Assembly: GCA_021462855.1 (NCBI GenBank)
Contig: JAJTXQ010000043.1
Location: 1-37,159 of the forward strand
Direction: 5' to 3'
Length of the DNA stretch: 37,159 nucleotides
Origin: Dehalococcoidia bacterium
Lineage (GTDB): Bacteria > Chloroflexota > Dehalococcoidia > DSTF01 > JACRBR01
Every line of letters begins with the position of its first letter. The stretch's first letter is position 1. The notes under the pieces were generated by a model. That model saw only the letters and a list, made by a program, of their open reading frames with translations, ran no database searches and was not told the origin of the DNA. Below are positions 25,634 to 32,848 of this stretch, one piece after another. The position numbers and the translations under genes were made by a program.

Positions 25634-26860
25634 TCAGGTGCGCTTTAGCCTCGCCACCTTTGCAATGATCGAGCGCCCACCAGCGCGCGGGGTTTGATCC
25701 CATAGTCGAGGAATGTTGTCGCGGACTAGGTTAATGTAAACGTAGTCGGGGACATCTTCGTCCCCTCTCTTCGCGGCGCTAGCAGCCGCCAGAAACTGGT
25801 CGATGCCCCAATGTACTAGCGTTCGTTTCCAAAGTCCTTCGATCGCGTCTCGCGTCTGGTAAGGCCGGAACGCGTCTGCTATCACAGCTGGTCCGACAAA
25901 GTGCATTACGTCAGCAAAGTCCTCGGCGGGATCGCCGATCTCGGCATTGCCCCAACCTACGACACCGGTGGGGTGCAAAGCGTCGTCAAATAGCACGTGC
26001 CGGGAGAACGCCCCGTGCCTAACCGTTGGCCGAAAGTCGTAGATATCATCTTCTTCCAGCGCCAGGGTAAAGAAGTCTTCAAACGTCTTTTCGAATGCCT
26101 CGCCTTTGAAGGAGCCTTCAACTCTCGGAGTCATGCGATAGCGCTCATTGACAAACTCGTACACGTCTTCCGGCGTGCTTTGCTCCATTCCGAGTCGAGT
26201 TGCGTCGTCGAGTCTCGTAGCGTGTAGCTCGCTGAGGATTCCTCCGAGTGCGTGAACCATTTGCAGCGAGCCCGGATTGCGCTTCAGAAATGCACGCTTT
26301 TGGCGGTGACCAGGGATCGTACGGTAGCCGATGAATTGCTCGTACCACTCCGTCTCCGCCTGACGGTTGTCGTACTCGACCTTCGGTACTCGAACGTGAA
26401 GGCGCTCATTCAGTTGGGGCAGCAAGGCCAACTCGCGCCCCGTTTCTTCAGGCGTCCGCTCTACCATCGGAAAGCGGAATAGAATACCACTCACTTCGAG
26501 GAAGGAATGACTCTCGCCGTACCACAGCGTCATTGGGTTCTTCGCGTCACGGCCCTCGCCTTTGAGAGCCGGGTACGCTTCGATGACGGTCTTCCACCGT
26601 GCCTTCACGTCACCAAGGAACGCGTTGACTCCAGCTTCCAAAGTCTTGCGATCGACTTCGCCGGTTGCGACCGCATTCTCGATGTCTTGGCGACTAACTT
26701 GGCCGGTGACACGGCCTATCTCAGCTGCGGCATCCAGCAATCCATCGTCCACTGAGCCTTCCACAGTTTGACTCTTCCGGTCGTTCTGACTGATTTCGCT
26801 CCGAGTCGGCCCATCGTCTCGTGGCGAGGTTTCGCTAGCTTCGCCTAGTTCCGGCTCCAT
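25634..26860 (-). CDS. aminoglycoside-phosphotransferase-fold pseudokinase
   Basis: The 408-residue protein has a roughly 85-residue helical N-terminal extension followed by an APH-type kinase fold: GILFRFPMVER, a glutamate in GRELALLPQLNERL, LGGILSELHATRL, then the catalytic loop and GDPAEDFADV. The catalytic loop reads RHGAFSRHVLF, so the usual HGD aspartate is Ala284, and the metal-binding IDW is VGW (Gly302). Phosphotransfer is therefore unlikely; a binding or scaffold role is more plausible. The start is ATG at 26860 with GGAGGTG just upstream, and the TTG at 26884 is less likely. It converges on the defence operon 46 bases away, but membership in that system is only inferred. Confidence 0.8.
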   Translation of the reverse strand: MEPELGEASETSPRDDGPTRSEISQNDRKSQTVEGSVDDGLLDAAAEIGRVTGQVSRQDIENAVATGEVDRKTLEAGVNAFLGDVKARWKTVIEAYPALKGEGRDAKNPMTLWYGESHSFLEVSGILFRFPMVERTPEETGRELALLPQLNERLHVRVPKVEYDNRQAETEWYEQFIGYRTIPGHRQKRAFLKRNPGSLQMVHALGGILSELHATRLDDATRLGMEQSTPEDVYEFVNERYRMTPRVEGSFKGEAFEKTFEDFFTLALEEDDIYDFRPTVRHGAFSRHVLFDDALHPTGVVGWGNAEIGDPAEDFADVMHFVGPAVIADAFRPYQTRDAIEGLWKRTLVHWGIDQFLAAASAAKRGDEDVPDYVYINLVRDNIPRLWDQTPRAGGRSIIAKVARLKRT

Positions 26861-26884
26861 CTTCACCTCCGACTCAACTATCAA

Positions 26885-27348
26885 GCCAAGGGGTCAAAGC
26901 TCAACGTCGGTTCTTCCGCGTGCGCTGGCCGGGGCCGTCTCCGGCCATGGCAGTATCAGGGCGTTGCCGTCCTCGGCGTCGCACAATGTGCACTCTGCGA
27001 CGCGTACGTCTCGGTTCAACCGCGCACGGCTCCGACTGACCGCTGCTCCCCATTGCAGCCGATAGTCGCCCCTACAGGTGGCTATCGGTCACTCCCAGAG
27101 ACCCATAGTAGATCGGCATCGGGCTATTGCACGATAGGCGTATAATCGAGTTACCGAGAGAGAACAACCCGCCCAGCACCCTCCCAATCAGCACTTGGTT
27201 TCGCCCTCCCCGCACGTGCACACGCACGCGTTGTCAATGAGCTGCGGCTTTAGTCGGGCCGCCACGCGATCCGTTAGCCCCCAACCACCCCTGGGTTGGG
27301 ACATAAGTAACTTCCTCCGTACACGCGATGATCAGAAAGGAGCTGTCC
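26885..27348. other. intergenic region with hairpins and a TATAAT element
   Basis: No gene is visible. A strong hairpin pairs 27059-27070 with 27077-27088 (CCGATAG...CTATCGG outer arms, G-T pairs inside). TATAAT at 27141-27146 is a perfect -10 for the plus strand without a clear -35. CCCAACC (27280-27286) pairs with GGTTGGG (27294-27300) in the long leader of the next gene. TGGCCGG and CCGGCCA form a further 7-bp hairpin near 26925-26946. Confidence 0.45.
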
Positions 27349-27939
27349 ATGCAAAGTAGGGCAACCATTACGCACGCCAAAGTCTCGGGGAGCGAATACG
27401 GGCGCGAGAGCACGCTTACTCTCACGCTCGACGTCAAGCTGCCGACGCCGGTCGAAGTCAAGTCGCTGAACGAGTGGGCGGCCACAGAACTCGACTGGAA
27501 CACACGACAGGAAATCGCAAGCGCCCAGCGAAAGCGACGGGAAGGGAAGAAGGCGCCGAAGCTCAGCAAGGCCGAGAAGAAGGCACAGGCGCAAGCACAC
27601 GAGATGGAGATCGAATGTGACGTTGCCGAGTGCGAGGTCTGTCACGAGACGCAGCCCGAGGAGCAATTCACTTGCCTCGCGCACTCGTTGCCGTTGCTCG
27701 AGTGTTCGGAGTGCGACGAAGAGAGCCCGATCGTGCTCGACGCGGAAGATGCCGTGAAGTTGCGTGATCGCTACGAGCACTACGCCAGGGACCAACATCA
27801 GGCGAATCAAGAAGCTCTGATGGCGGCGCAGGAAGCCGCGCTCTTCCTACTGCTAATCAAGAAGCCAGTCCATGTGAGCATCGCGCCGGCACAGCAGGCG
27901 TTCGCCGATCTCCTACGGCTGGCGAGCCCAAGCGGATGA
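27349..27939 (+). CDS. hypothetical protein with a Cys-rich segment
   Basis: The 196-residue protein starts at ATG with AAAGGAG eight bases upstream; an ATG 21 bases earlier lies before this ribosome site. A first strand-rich part (ESTLTLTLDVKLPTPVEVKSLNEW) is followed by a lysine-rich helix (residues 60-83) and a segment with several CxxC or CxC-type cysteines (CDVAECEVC, ECSECDEE), which may bind zinc. A hydrophobic helix (EAALFLLLIKK) lies near the C-terminus. No family is recognised. The next two genes follow closely and probably share its transcript. Confidence 0.6.
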   Translation: MQSRATITHAKVSGSEYGRESTLTLTLDVKLPTPVEVKSLNEWAATELDWNTRQEIASAQRKRREGKKAPKLSKAEKKAQAQAHEMEIECDVAECEVCHETQPEEQFTCLAHSLPLLECSECDEESPIVLDAEDAVKLRDRYEHYARDQHQANQEALMAAQEAALFLLLIKKPVHVSIAPAQQAFADLLRLASPSG

Positions 27940-27960
27940 ATCATCGAAAGGAGAAGCACA

Positions 27961-28188
27961 TTGCCGAAGAACGACCACGACCGACGGGATGACGAGGGCG
28001 ACCCCGAGGCGGCAGCCAACGACCTGGGAAGCGCACTTGAGCAGCTGGATCGTGCGGCCGCGCGCGTGCGCCAACTCATCTATCGGGCTCGTGCTCTGCT
28101 ACGAGAGCGCAACGATGGGAAGGAGGAGGAAGAAAGTCGTGATGAACGGAAGCCCACGCGCGGACAGTTCCGACAACGACGCGGTTGA
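27961..28188 (+). CDS. small charged helical protein
   Basis: The 75-residue protein starts at TTG with GAAAGGAG eight bases upstream, 22 bases after the previous stop. It has an Asp/Glu-rich start, an alanine/arginine-rich helix (residues 22-46: GSALEQLDRAAARVRQLIYRA) and a basic end. No domain is recognised. The next gene begins within its last 47 bases, so the two are probably translated together. Confidence 0.55.
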   Translation: MPKNDHDRRDDEGDPEAAANDLGSALEQLDRAAARVRQLIYRARALLRERNDGKEEEESRDERKPTRGQFRQRRG

Positions 28189-28516
28189 GGGCTGGGTGCT
28201 GTCGTTCGCCTTTGCAACGTTTGACGAGGCCGGCCCCATCTATGAGCGAGTGAGAGACCTTGTTTTCAAGCACGACGTGGATGCAGGTGTGTTTCGCATC
28301 GTTCTGAATGGCCGCACTCACGTTGTTGCGCTGGGGCTTGTACCGATGCCGCCGGACATCGCAGTAGAGATCGAAGCGATCCTGTCAGCGGGAGAGGACG
28401 CGCTGCTGCCTGATCAAGTGCTTTTTGCGCTTGCGATCCGGCACGGACAGTTCAGCATCCCCGGCATGAAGTTCGAGCGGCGTGGAGAAAAAAGCCCAAC
28501 GATGACGTTCGAGTGA
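28142..28516 (+). CDS. hypothetical protein
   Basis: The 124-residue protein starts at ATG with AAGGAGGAGG in the preceding gene, about twelve bases away. The frame is open further upstream, but that part copies no sensible protein. The fold looks alpha/beta: WVLSFAFATFDEAGPIYERV, then VFRIVLNGRTHVVALG and PDIAVEIEAILSAGE. It resembles a small sensor or immunity-like domain only in general terms; no family is recognised. A terminator follows six bases after its stop and closes the three-gene unit. Confidence 0.6.
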   Translation: MNGSPRADSSDNDAVEGWVLSFAFATFDEAGPIYERVRDLVFKHDVDAGVFRIVLNGRTHVVALGLVPMPPDIAVEIEAILSAGEDALLPDQVLFALAIRHGQFSIPGMKFERRGEKSPTMTFE

Positions 28517-28521
28517 CCACC

Positions 28522-28559
28522 ACGCCCGTTGTAGATGCAGTGCATCAGGCGGGCGTTTT
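28522..28559 (+). terminator. intrinsic terminator
   Basis: Outer arms ACGCCCG (28522-28528) and CGGGCGT (28550-28556) pair, an inner GATGCA-G-TGCATC extends the stem beyond an internal loop, and TTTTC follows. It ends the three-gene unit. Confidence 0.75.
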
Positions 28560-28584
28560 CTATGCCGCACTTTTCAACTACCCG

Positions 28585-28613
28585 TTGACAAAGTGGACGA
28601 CTCTTGAGATATT
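28585..28613 (+). promoter_or_regulatory. sigma70-type promoter for the ATPase-Rep operon
   Basis: A perfect TTGACA at 28585-28590 is followed after 17 bases by GATATT at 28608-28613. It lies 37 bases before the ATPase start and just after a terminator. Confidence 0.6.
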
Positions 28614-28629
28614 GATCATACAAGTGATC
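28614..28629. promoter_or_regulatory. candidate operator overlapping the transcription start
   Basis: GATCA (28614-28618) and TGATC (28625-28629) are inverted arms six bases apart directly after the -10. A repressor here would block the ATPase-Rep operon; the operon's own small protein or winged-helix protein is a reasonable candidate. Confidence 0.45.
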
Positions 28630-28649
28630 TATTTCGACGAAGGAGGTCT

Positions 28650-29474
28650 ATGTATGAAGCGTTCTACGGCCTAAGGGAGAAGCCGTTCCGAATCTCTCCC
28701 GACCCAAGATTCCTCTTCCTCGCTCCACAACATCAGGAAGTGCTCTCGAAGTGCCAGTACATGATCGACGGCCGCATCGGTCCCGTCTACGTGTTTGGCC
28801 CCATCGGCTCCGGCAAGACGACCATCGCCCGTCGCCTCCATCAGCAGCTCAGTGAGGATCCTCGACACCAGGTTGCGATCCTCATCGCGCCTGATCTCAG
28901 AACACAGAATGCCTTGCTCCGAACGATTGCCAAGGAGTTCGGCGTCAAAACCGAGCGCTCCTTCGACGAGACGCTCCGGAACCTTGCGGCATTCCTCCGT
29001 GAACGGCGCGACATGAACGTTGTGCCTGTTCTGCTCATCGACGAAGCCCAGATGCTCCGTCGGCCCCTCCTCAAGCTCATTCATTTTCTGCTCAACTACG
29101 AGACCAACACCGAGAAGCTGTTGCAGGTTGTGCTGTTCGGCCAGAACGAACTCGCCTCGCGCATCGATGCCATTCCTGAACTCAAGAGCCGGATGTTTCC
29201 GAGCGCGCTCGCCGCGCTCGATGCGCGCGATACCGAGGACTTGATCGCGTTCCGCATGACCGTGGCCGGCGCCAACCTCAACCCGTTCACGCCAGAGGCC
29301 ACACAGGCGATTTTCAGGACCTCGTTGGGGCTTCCGCGTGCCATCTGCCAGCTGTGTGACATGGCGCTGCTCGCCGGTCTCTCTCGTAAGAATCCGGTGA
29401 TCGACGAGGCCGCGATCCGCGAAGCCGCGTCGAGCCTACGCTTCGAAGCCAAGGAGGCCGCGCATGCGCGATGA
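28650..29474 (+). CDS. ExeA/TniB-like AAA+ ATPase
   Basis: The 274-residue protein begins with the typical MYEAFYGLREKPFRISPDP of ExeA/GspA-type ATPases, then Walker A GPIGSGKTT (about 51-59), Walker B VLLIDEAQ (about 128-135) and the sensor region VVLFGQNELASRI. A C-terminal helical bundle follows. Related ATPases load or activate partner proteins on DNA in transposons, secretion and plasmid maintenance. AGGAGG ends only three bases before the ATG, an unusually tight spacing, but the family start leaves no other choice. The next gene begins in its last eleven bases, so the two should be made together. Confidence 0.9.
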   Translation: MYEAFYGLREKPFRISPDPRFLFLAPQHQEVLSKCQYMIDGRIGPVYVFGPIGSGKTTIARRLHQQLSEDPRHQVAILIAPDLRTQNALLRTIAKEFGVKTERSFDETLRNLAAFLRERRDMNVVPVLLIDEAQMLRRPLLKLIHFLLNYETNTEKLLQVVLFGQNELASRIDAIPELKSRMFPSALAALDARDTEDLIAFRMTVAGANLNPFTPEATQAIFRTSLGLPRAICQLCDMALLAGLSRKNPVIDEAAIREAASSLRFEAKEAAHAR

Positions 29475-29808
29475 CCGCATGTTCGCTCAGCTGATGAAGG
29501 ACTCCACCCGAGTGACGAACGCGCTATCCCAAGAGACAGCCGCACCAAAAAAGAAGGTCCTGCACCTGAGCGTGAACCTTCCCGAGGATCAGGCCGAGAT
29601 TGTCGATCGCTACTATTCGCTGCTGTACCCGACTGACCGTCGCGCAACCCGCAGCGCTATCATCGGTGTGGCCATCGTGATCCTCGACCGCATCCTTAAT
29701 GGATCGACACCAGAGGTACTCGATAGTTCGTTGCTGGATGCGTACGCGCGCACGAGCGTGGACACGCGCGCAGCCGCGCAGCAGCGTACGCGCTCAAGAG
29801 AACCATGA
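29464..29808 (+). CDS. small protein coupled to the ATPase (possible DNA-binding partner)
   Basis: The 114-residue protein starts at ATG with AAGGAGG inside the ATPase gene and overlaps it by eleven bases. It has a charged start, then HLSVNLPEDQAEIVDRYYSLL, RRATRSAIIGVAIVILDRIL and a variable tail. The LSVNLPED strand followed by two helices suggests a ribbon-helix-helix fold, as in small plasmid partition or copy-control proteins, though this is only a resemblance. It ends in an ATGA overlap with the replication-protein gene. Confidence 0.7.
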   Translation: MRDDRMFAQLMKDSTRVTNALSQETAAPKKKVLHLSVNLPEDQAEIVDRYYSLLYPTDRRATRSAIIGVAIVILDRILNGSTPEVLDSSLLDAYARTSVDTRAAAQQRTRSREP

Positions 29809-30527
29809 CCATAGACGACCAGGTACAGATCCGTCGGCGGAATCGCCTGCGGCACCACTACACGATGACACCGAACGTCCTTTTGTTCGGCTACCGGATG
29901 CTGTCTGACGCCGAGAAGCTAACGTACCAGGCCATCGATAGCTTCGACTGGAGCGATGGCACGGGACTGCGAAAGGGATTCGTCTATCCATCCCTGCGCA
30001 CGATTGCGTCGATGCGCGGCACCGTCGAGCGGACGATCAGACGGCACTTAGCCGCCCTCGAACGCGTAGGGCTCCTCACGCGGGAACTGCGCCCGAGTCG
30101 CACCAGCGTGCTTTGGATCGAGGAGCCTTCGGAGGAGGAGTCGAGAGCCTACCTGTCCCAGTTTCAAGACCCGGACACAAATGACCGGGTCAATCCGGAC
30201 ACGGATGTCCGCCCTCTTAAGAAAGACGAAACGGAAGAAAGACAAAACCACGTTAACGCCGCTAAGCCGCCGATGAGTCAAGACGCGCGTGCGCGCCGAG
30301 ATTGGCTGGCGCGTGAGATGCTCGACGTCCTCCATGACGAGCACAGCTTGGGCTTCTACCGGAAGGTGGCTCAAACCGTGCCCGAACATCGGGTGTTCGA
30401 GGCTCTTAGCGAAGTCCGACTGGCGGACCGGGAAGGCCGCGTCCGTACGTCGAAAGGCGCGCTGTTTGTCGGGCTGATCAGAAAGTACCAGGGGACCGCG
30501 AGGAAGGAGACGGCGACAACCGAATAG
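29805..30527 (+). CDS. winged-helix replication-initiator-like protein
   Basis: The 240-residue protein starts with RNRLRHHYTMTPNVLLFGYRML and FGYRMLSDAEKLTYQAIDS, then a winged helix at about 60-108 (YPSLRTIASMRGTVERTIRRHLAALERVGLLTRE). A polar linker (about 110-165) leads to a C-terminal helical part (RDWLAREMLDVLHDEHSLGFYRKVAQ). The layout fits Rep or regulator proteins of plasmids and integrative elements that bind DNA at an origin. The ATG overlaps the preceding stop (ATGA). With the ATPase and small protein it forms a probable replication or partition operon, closed by a hairpin. Confidence 0.75.
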   Translation: MTIDDQVQIRRRNRLRHHYTMTPNVLLFGYRMLSDAEKLTYQAIDSFDWSDGTGLRKGFVYPSLRTIASMRGTVERTIRRHLAALERVGLLTRELRPSRTSVLWIEEPSEEESRAYLSQFQDPDTNDRVNPDTDVRPLKKDETEERQNHVNAAKPPMSQDARARRDWLAREMLDVLHDEHSLGFYRKVAQTVPEHRVFEALSEVRLADREGRVRTSKGALFVGLIRKYQGTARKETATTE

Positions 30528-30548
30528 CCAGGCGCAAGCAGCGACGAG

Positions 30549-30584
30549 AAGGGAGAGAGATCGAGGAGATAGCTCTCCCTTTGT
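30549..30584 (+). terminator. terminator-like hairpin after the Rep gene
   Basis: AAGGGAGAG (30549-30557) pairs with CTCTCCCTT (30573-30581) around a 15-base loop, followed by a short T-rich stretch. It should reduce read-through into the next gene group. Confidence 0.55.
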
Positions 30585-30599
30585 GTTGCCCATGAGTCC

Positions 30600-30857
30600 A
30601 TGACCGGTAGCGAGGAGGGAAGGAGATTGAATGCGAGCCTAGACGTCTGCGAGATGTGCCTACAAGCCGCGAGCGAGGAGGCTCTCGCGGAGATCGACGA
30701 GTGCGAATTGCTCTGTGTCACGCTCGGCTCGGAGATCGGCGACCACTTGTGCGAAGAGATCGAGAACGAGGGAGCGACGTGCTGCCGATGTTCGTGCCAC
30801 AGGTCTGCAAAGAACAGGCTGCGAGGCACAGCACTCACAGAAGGGGGCTGGTCATGA
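30600..30857 (+). CDS. small cysteine-rich protein
   Basis: The 85-residue protein has ten cysteines or so arranged as CEMC, single cysteines in an acidic helix, and a tight CCRCSCH cluster near residues 61-67, suggesting a zinc-binding fold. The rest is strongly acidic. No Shine-Dalgarno is clear, but the TGA overlaps the DUF2958 ATG (ATGA), which supports a real, translationally coupled gene. No family is recognised. Confidence 0.6.
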   Translation: MTGSEEGRRLNASLDVCEMCLQAASEEALAEIDECELLCVTLGSEIGDHLCEEIENEGATCCRCSCHRSAKNRLRGTALTEGGWS

Positions 30858-31147
30858 ACCTCCTAACTGCGGAGATTCGGAGAGCGTTGCCACCGCTACG
30901 GAGCACCGAGACCTTGGGAATGGATGCGCCGATCATCGTCAAGTTCTTCACTCCCAGCTCGAACTGGACGTGGTACGCGACGGAGTTCGATGGCGAGGAC
31001 TTGTTCTTTGGTCTGGTGCACGGTTTCGAGAAGGAGCTTGGCTACTTCTCGCTTAGCGAGCTGGAATCTCTGCGGGGGCCGTACGGCCTCGGCGTGGAGC
31101 GGGACCTCTACTTCGGGTCTGACCACACGCTCAGAGAGTTCATCTAA
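30854..31147 (+). CDS. DUF2958 protein
   Basis: The 97-residue protein matches DUF2958 along its whole length: an opening MNLLTAEIRRALPPL, the signature KFFTPSSNWTWYATEFDGED, then FFGLVHGFEKELGYFSLSEL and ERDLYFG. The family is common on plasmids and integrative elements; its biochemical function is unknown. The ATG overlaps the preceding stop, and its own TAA overlaps the primase ATG (TAATG), so three genes form one tight unit. Confidence 0.9.
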   Translation: MNLLTAEIRRALPPLRSTETLGMDAPIIVKFFTPSSNWTWYATEFDGEDLFFGLVHGFEKELGYFSLSELESLRGPYGLGVERDLYFGSDHTLREFI

Positions 31148-32109
31148 TGGGCAATTGGAGACGGGTTACTCGACGCCATCCGTGCCCAATTTGTGGGCGC
31201 ACTGGTTGGTGCGCTGTGACGGACAACGGAGAGTTGTGCTTGTGCATGCGGGCGGAGAGTGATTGGCCGGCGAAGGATGGGATGGGCGGCCATTTCCACC
31301 GCCTGGCGGCCACGCTAAGCGTCGCGCGACCGCGACTACCTCGTCGGAAGGCGACCGCCTTTGATCCGAGGATGCGCGGGACCATCAGCGCTTGGATCCT
31401 CGACCGGCTCGCTCTTGAAGAACCGCACTACGAGCACCTCAAGGGCGCTCAGCGTCGCCTAACGATGGAGCAGATCGTGCGCCGCCGGTATCGCAGTTGG
31501 CCAGGAGCATCAGAGCGTGCCGAACTTGCCACGCAAGGGGTCAGGGAATTCGGAGCGATGATGCGCGAGTACCCCGGCTTCTACATTGACCGCAATGGCC
31601 TGCCAGCCCTCGCTGGCCCTGAAGGATTGTTGCTTCCCGTCGCCGACGATTCAGGACGGGTTGTTGCTTTCCAGATCCGGCCCGACGACGCGACCATCGG
31701 GAAGCGGCTCTGGCTTTCGTCAGCAGGACGTCGAAGCGGCACTGGCTCAGGTGCCCCAGCGCACTTCAGCTATCCGGCATTTGTTCGCGACCCTTTCACG
31801 GCTTATGTGGTCGAAGGCGTGCTCAGCGCGGACATCTGTTCCGACACTCTTGGCGCCCCGTGTATCGGGATCGCCGGCAAGACGAATTGGCGCACGCTGG
31901 ATCCGGAGCGTCTCGCAACTTCACTCGTGGAGCGGATTGTGATTGCGCTCGATCAGGACGATCCCAATGTCCAGATCAGCGAGGAAGCGCGCGACGCTGG
32001 CCAATTCCTCGGCAACCACGTACAGGTGCAGTTCGCCAGCTGGGATGGGAATCGTGCGAAGGGGTTCGACGATTGCTTGATCAAGAAGCTGCGCTTCGCA
32101 ATTAGTTAA
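31147..32109 (+). CDS. TOPRIM primase-like protein with zinc ribbon
   Basis: The 320-residue protein begins with a zinc ribbon of four cysteines (CPICGRTGWC, then CLC about residues 31-33) and a linker, followed by a domain typical of mobile-element primases (residues 75-190), and a TOPRIM domain with Glu223 (VVEGVLSADICSDTL) and the DxD pair Asp269/Asp271 (RIVIALDQDD). This is the DnaG-like arrangement without a helicase domain. It should make RNA primers for replication of the element or repair during transfer. It overlaps the DUF2958 gene by one base. Confidence 0.85.
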   Translation: MGNWRRVTRRHPCPICGRTGWCAVTDNGELCLCMRAESDWPAKDGMGGHFHRLAATLSVARPRLPRRKATAFDPRMRGTISAWILDRLALEEPHYEHLKGAQRRLTMEQIVRRRYRSWPGASERAELATQGVREFGAMMREYPGFYIDRNGLPALAGPEGLLLPVADDSGRVVAFQIRPDDATIGKRLWLSSAGRRSGTGSGAPAHFSYPAFVRDPFTAYVVEGVLSADICSDTLGAPCIGIAGKTNWRTLDPERLATSLVERIVIALDQDDPNVQISEEARDAGQFLGNHVQVQFASWDGNRAKGFDDCLIKKLRFAIS

Positions 32110-32240
32110 GGCAGTACGCCCGATCTCATCGGACACGGCTGCCTCCTTTTCTTTGCTGTCGCTACTGGCCCGTAGCGACGCGGCATGATCCAATGGCACT
32201 CCACGCGCGACGCCAGCTGCCACGACAGAAGGGAGATCAC

Positions 32241-32792
32241 GTGTTCGCAGAGACAGTCAATGCGCCAGTCGATCACCATATCGCGCCACTTGTTGACGCA
32301 ATAAACCGAACCGGTCAAGCGACGACATACAGCAGCTGCTCGGGACACATGCGGAGTTCGGGCTCCCCATTTGTTTCGTTCAAGACGAACGGCTGGGATT
32401 TCGTTGGTAAGTTGCGGCGAGTGATCACCGACCTGAACGAGGTCACCCGAGGACAAACTTTGCTTGAGCTCGGACCATTTGATTCTGAGGGATTAGTTAC
32501 CGCCGTAGTGAGGTTCCGCATGTATCCCTGGCTCTGGGCGCCGGAGATTAACCTAGCTCCGCTAGCGGCGCAGTTAGTGTTCCCGCCGCCACAGTTGGTG
32601 CGGTTGTGGTGGGCGGAGATAGCGGAACTCAGCCGAATGATCGCGCATGATGCGGTCGTTGGTGAAACCGCAATCGAGTTCTTCGCCGACCAACAGCGGA
32701 GTCGGAGAGGCTATCCACGGTGGGGAGACTCCGGCGTAGTGGTTGCCCGGCCCGACCTTGGAGGAGAATGCACTTCAAGGCTAGTCCACTAG
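32241..32792 (+). CDS. hypothetical protein with a CSGH motif
   Basis: A GTG at 32241 has AGGGAGAT just upstream, giving 183 residues; the longer frame from 32193 lacks a ribosome site. The protein has a motif region IAPLVDAINRTGQATTYSSCSGH, reminiscent of the SSCSGR element of the TYW3 fold and of similar plasmid proteins, then an alpha/beta part and a helix-rich end. I can only say a small nucleic-acid or nucleotide-related fold is possible; function is unknown. It lies alone between the primase and the HamA gene. Confidence 0.6.
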   Translation: MFAETVNAPVDHHIAPLVDAINRTGQATTYSSCSGHMRSSGSPFVSFKTNGWDFVGKLRRVITDLNEVTRGQTLLELGPFDSEGLVTAVVRFRMYPWLWAPEINLAPLAAQLVFPPPQLVRLWWAEIAELSRMIAHDAVVGETAIEFFADQQRSRRGYPRWGDSGVVVARPDLGGECTSRLVH

Positions 32793-32848
32793 ATGGCGCT
32801 ATGCGCGTATCATGCGTGCTAGTTCGGCGGCCCCGAGCATGACCATGA

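Noticed and set aside
25634-26860. Aminoglycoside resistance kinase
   Set aside because: Both catalytic aspartates are replaced, and the N-terminal extension is not typical of resistance enzymes.
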